From an uncultured Bacteroidales bacterium (GTDB taxonomy: Bacteria > Bacteroidota > Bacteroidia > Bacteroidales > Paludibacteraceae): a stretch of 16,929 nucleotides of DNA. Made by a program: the position numbers and the translations under genes. Within the stretch, counting starts at the first letter, position 1. Every line of letters starts with the position of its first letter. Positions 14,921-16,929 of this stretch are shown here, in pieces. The DNA lies in NCBI GenBank assembly GCA_934725535.1, contig CAKVBV010000054.1:1-16929 (forward strand), in the 5' to 3' direction. Under the pieces are notes generated by a model, which did no database searches, was not told the origin of the DNA, and saw nothing but the letters and a program-made list of their open reading frames with translations.

Positions 14921-14981
14921 ACTTATTGCGTATGTCGCAACAGACAAGTTGATAGACTGTTACACGGACAAGTACCAAATA

Positions 14982-15047
14982 ATGAGGCTCATAGATATGT
15001 ATAGGGGCAACCGGGTAGATAAGAATGGTTATACACGCTGTATATGA
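14982..15047 (+). CDS. Possible 21-codon upstream reading frame
   Basis: ATG 14982 opens a 21-codon frame (MRLIDMYRGNRVDKNGYTRC, then I) whose TGA overlaps the ATG of the phosphoethanolamine transferase (ATGA). It lies in the 123-bp gap after gmk. The overlap could couple translation, as in leader peptides. No strong Shine-Dalgarno site precedes it and the peptide matches nothing recognised, so it may be chance. Confidence 0.2.
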   Translation: MRLIDMYRGNRVDKNGYTRCI

Positions 15048-16840
15048 GAACAAACAGAACCGAGATAGATGCAACACGCAGGCAAATAGGTACCAATATA
15101 TCCACGAGTGAGATAATCCCTTTTATCATTCTCTCCCTCTTCCTCCTACTCCCATCCCTGATGGGTGTAGTGATGGCGCAGGACCTGCTCACGCTTGGGC
15201 AACGGTGTATCTACCTCATCACCGCCCTGTTGCTGTATGCCTTCGGGCTATGCATCATGCGCCGCCGCACATTCTTCTACGTGGCATCGCTATCTTTCGT
15301 GTTCTCGGGCATAGAAGTGGTGCACCTCATCATGAACCACGCCACGACCTCACTGCTCTTCGTCTTCACGGTCATCAAGTCCGAGCCGCGCGAGATAAAG
15401 GAACTCTGCAGTACCTACTGGTTCGTTGCCCTCATTTTCTTCGCACTGTGGGGCGTGTATTTCTTTCTGAATCACCGCTTTATAGCCCGCGAATACATCG
15501 CTCCGCGCAAGTGGCGAATGATGACACTATGTATTATTGCAGTATTCTTTGCAACCGATATAGTAGCCCTCAAACTACGCCCCAAGATGCGAAACATCTT
15601 CAGCGTGCGGCAGATTGACCTCCGCACAGCCGCATGGGTGGGCGCGGAGAAAGTATGCCCTATCAACATGGCGTTGGCGTGCTACCACCTCGGCAACATG
15701 CTGTGGGACATCCGCCGGCAGAACACGGCACTGGAGGACTTCACTTTCGGCATACCGCCTCTGCAGGGCAGCGACTCCACCATCGTGGTCTTCCTCATCG
15801 GCGAGACGTCCCGCTACGACCACTGGTCCATCAACGGCTACGAGCGCGAGACATCACCCTGTCTGGCAGCACGCGGCACACAGATAGTCTCGTTCGACAG
15901 TTGCTACTCCATTGCCAACCTCACCACGGTCTCCGTGCCGTTCATGCTCTCGCGTGCCACGCCGCAGACGCCGCAACTATACCCCAAAGAAAAGTCCCTC
16001 GTGGACGCCTTCCACGAGGCGGGCTACCGGACGGCATGGATAGCCGACCAGAGTTTCAACAACCACTTCCTGCACCGCATATCCTCGCAATGCGACTACA
16101 CCCGCTACATACCGCCCACCGAAGCGGAAGTCTTCGTGGACACGGTCTTGCTCGCCCCGCTCCGCTACGTGCTGGCACAGGACAACCAACGCCGGATGAT
16201 TGTCCTCCACTCCTTGGGTTGCCACTTCAAGTACTCGGAACGCTACCCTGATGACTTCCAGGTCTTCACGCCCGATATGAAGGGCATTAGCCTGCGCGAC
16301 ATGCTCACCAACGTGGACTTCAACGACGATGGCAATATATCGTGGCGCAACCTCCGCCCGGAGAACCTTGCCGCCTTCCGCAACATGAAAGCCATACTCA
16401 TCAACTCCTACGACAATGCCATTCATTTTGCCGACTATTTCATCGACCGCGTCCTCTGCGAATTGGAGCAAACGGGGCGTCCCGTGGTGTTGGTCTATGT
16501 GGGCGACCACGGTGAGAACCTCCTCGACGACGAGCGCAATATGTTCATGCACGGCACCTTCTCCGGCTCCTACTACGAGTACCACGTGCCGTTATTCGTC
16601 TGGACATCAGAGGCTTACAGGAAGCAGCACCCTGACCGCGTTGCTGCCATGCAGGCTAACCGCACCAAGAAACTCTCCACCATGTATCTCTTCCATAGTC
16701 TCCTCGACTTGGGCGACGTGCCCTACAGCCGTATCGACTCCACGATGTGCATCGACCGCCCCGCCATGCACGCCGAACAAGTCATCTACGGCTTGGACGC
16801 CAACATGCACGCCTATCCCATTCCCACCCGACCGCATTAA
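15044..16840 (+). CDS. EptA-type phosphoethanolamine transferase (sulfatase fold)
   Basis: Inner-membrane enzyme expected to move phosphoethanolamine from phosphatidylethanolamine to lipid A or another envelope glycan. About five transmembrane helices (roughly residues 24-175) precede a periplasmic alkaline-phosphatase-fold domain. Visible motifs: LIGETSRYDHWS with metal ligand E254; NLTTVSVPFMLS, where T294 aligns by eye with the MCR-1 nucleophile T285; HSLGCHFKYSERYP with H394; YVGDHGEN with D488 and H489; and MHG with H503. The cysteines flanking the nucleophile in MCR-1 (C281, C291) correspond here to I290 and F300, so that disulfide is absent. At 598 residues it is slightly longer than classical EptA. 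G+C is clearly higher than elsewhere (37 of 60 in one sampled row). Homologues can lower polymyxin binding; the substrate here is unproven. Confidence 0.9.
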   Translation: MRTNRTEIDATRRQIGTNISTSEIIPFIILSLFLLLPSLMGVVMAQDLLTLGQRCIYLITALLLYAFGLCIMRRRTFFYVASLSFVFSGIEVVHLIMNHATTSLLFVFTVIKSEPREIKELCSTYWFVALIFFALWGVYFFLNHRFIAREYIAPRKWRMMTLCIIAVFFATDIVALKLRPKMRNIFSVRQIDLRTAAWVGAEKVCPINMALACYHLGNMLWDIRRQNTALEDFTFGIPPLQGSDSTIVVFLIGETSRYDHWSINGYERETSPCLAARGTQIVSFDSCYSIANLTTVSVPFMLSRATPQTPQLYPKEKSLVDAFHEAGYRTAWIADQSFNNHFLHRISSQCDYTRYIPPTEAEVFVDTVLLAPLRYVLAQDNQRRMIVLHSLGCHFKYSERYPDDFQVFTPDMKGISLRDMLTNVDFNDDGNISWRNLRPENLAAFRNMKAILINSYDNAIHFADYFIDRVLCELEQTGRPVVLVYVGDHGENLLDDERNMFMHGTFSGSYYEYHVPLFVWTSEAYRKQHPDRVAAMQANRTKKLSTMYLFHSLLDLGDVPYSRIDSTMCIDRPAMHAEQVIYGLDANMHAYPIPTRPH

Positions 16841-16882
16841 CATCCTTTATTAATTCTCGCCCGCATCAAACTCCTGCCAAAC

Positions 16883-16926
16883 AGCAAGGGATACGCAAGG
16901 GATGAGCAAGGGATAAGCAATCCATA
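16883..16926. repeat. 11-bp tandem repeat array near the window end (4 units)
   Basis: AGCAAGGGATA (16883-16893), CGCAAGGGATG (16894-16904), AGCAAGGGATA (16905-16915) and a degenerate AGCAATCCATA (16916-16926). It follows the phosphoethanolamine transferase stop by 42 bp and may continue past the window. The period equals that of the arrays at 4985 and 10110, but the unit sequence is different, sharing mainly a GGAT core. Confidence 0.8.
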
Positions 16927-16929
16927 AAC

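Noticed and set aside
14926..14962. Small hairpins after gmk (TTGCG/CGCAA and AACAG/CTGTT) as terminator or attenuator
   Set aside because: Stems are only five base pairs, no T-run follows, and such pairs are expected by chance in a gap of this size.
15977..16585. Minus-strand open frame (202 codons) inside the phosphoethanolamine transferase gene
   Set aside because: High G+C leaves few stop codons on the opposite strand. The plus-strand frame carries the full set of catalytic motifs and the minus frame matches no family.

Overview
The window is a stretch of Bacteroidota chromosome, most likely order Bacteroidales. Three promoters have the Bacteroidetes form (TTTG at -33, about 20 bases, then TAnnTTTG at -7). 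Shine-Dalgarno sites are mostly weak. The gene families are typical of the group: a Bacteroides-like rfbB, a CotH protein with a Bacteroidetes N-terminal motif, DUF975, and rSAM-associated lipoproteins. Genus cannot be fixed from this sequence. No rRNA, tRNA, CRISPR array, transposase or phage gene was seen.

Layout. (1) 111-4977, plus strand: a promoter, then penicillin-binding protein 4 (dacB), biotin ligase (birA), a secreted CotH-type kinase-like protein and dTDP-glucose 4,6-dehydratase (rfbB). The genes overlap or nearly touch and look like one operon. (2) 4985-6659, plus: an 11-bp tandem array, then a TPM-domain membrane protein and LemA, closed by a strong two-way terminator at 6677-6723. 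(3) 6727-10090, minus: a promoter, then a DUF975 membrane protein, a sugar-1-phosphate nucleotidyltransferase, a PrsW-type membrane protease and DNA polymerase III delta (holA), in a tight operon. (4) 10091-10411: a divergent intergenic region packed with 11-bp tandem repeats, a long-loop hairpin and a plus-strand promoter. (5) 10418-11307, plus: two tandem lipoproteins of the rSAM-associated family. (6) 11412-14920, plus: yicC and gmk, separated by an AT-rich 640-codon gene of unknown function that looks acquired. (7) 15044-16840, plus: a GC-rich EptA-type phosphoethanolamine transferase, followed by a further 11-bp array that reaches almost to the window end.

Much of the content concerns the envelope: peptidoglycan trimming (PBP4), sugar-nucleotide supply (RfbB, nucleotidyltransferase), lipid A or core decoration (EptA-like), and several membrane or secreted proteins. 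Housekeeping genes (birA, holA, gmk, yicC) are interleaved.

Three things stand out. A promoter module is repeated almost exactly (52 of 54 bases) in inverted orientation about 10 kb apart, driving the dacB and DUF975 operons. A family of intergenic tandem repeats has an 11-bp unit whose sequence differs between arrays. The 640-residue protein between yicC and gmk combines an N-terminal zinc-finger-like motif with what looks like a bacterial PH/GRAM-like domain.
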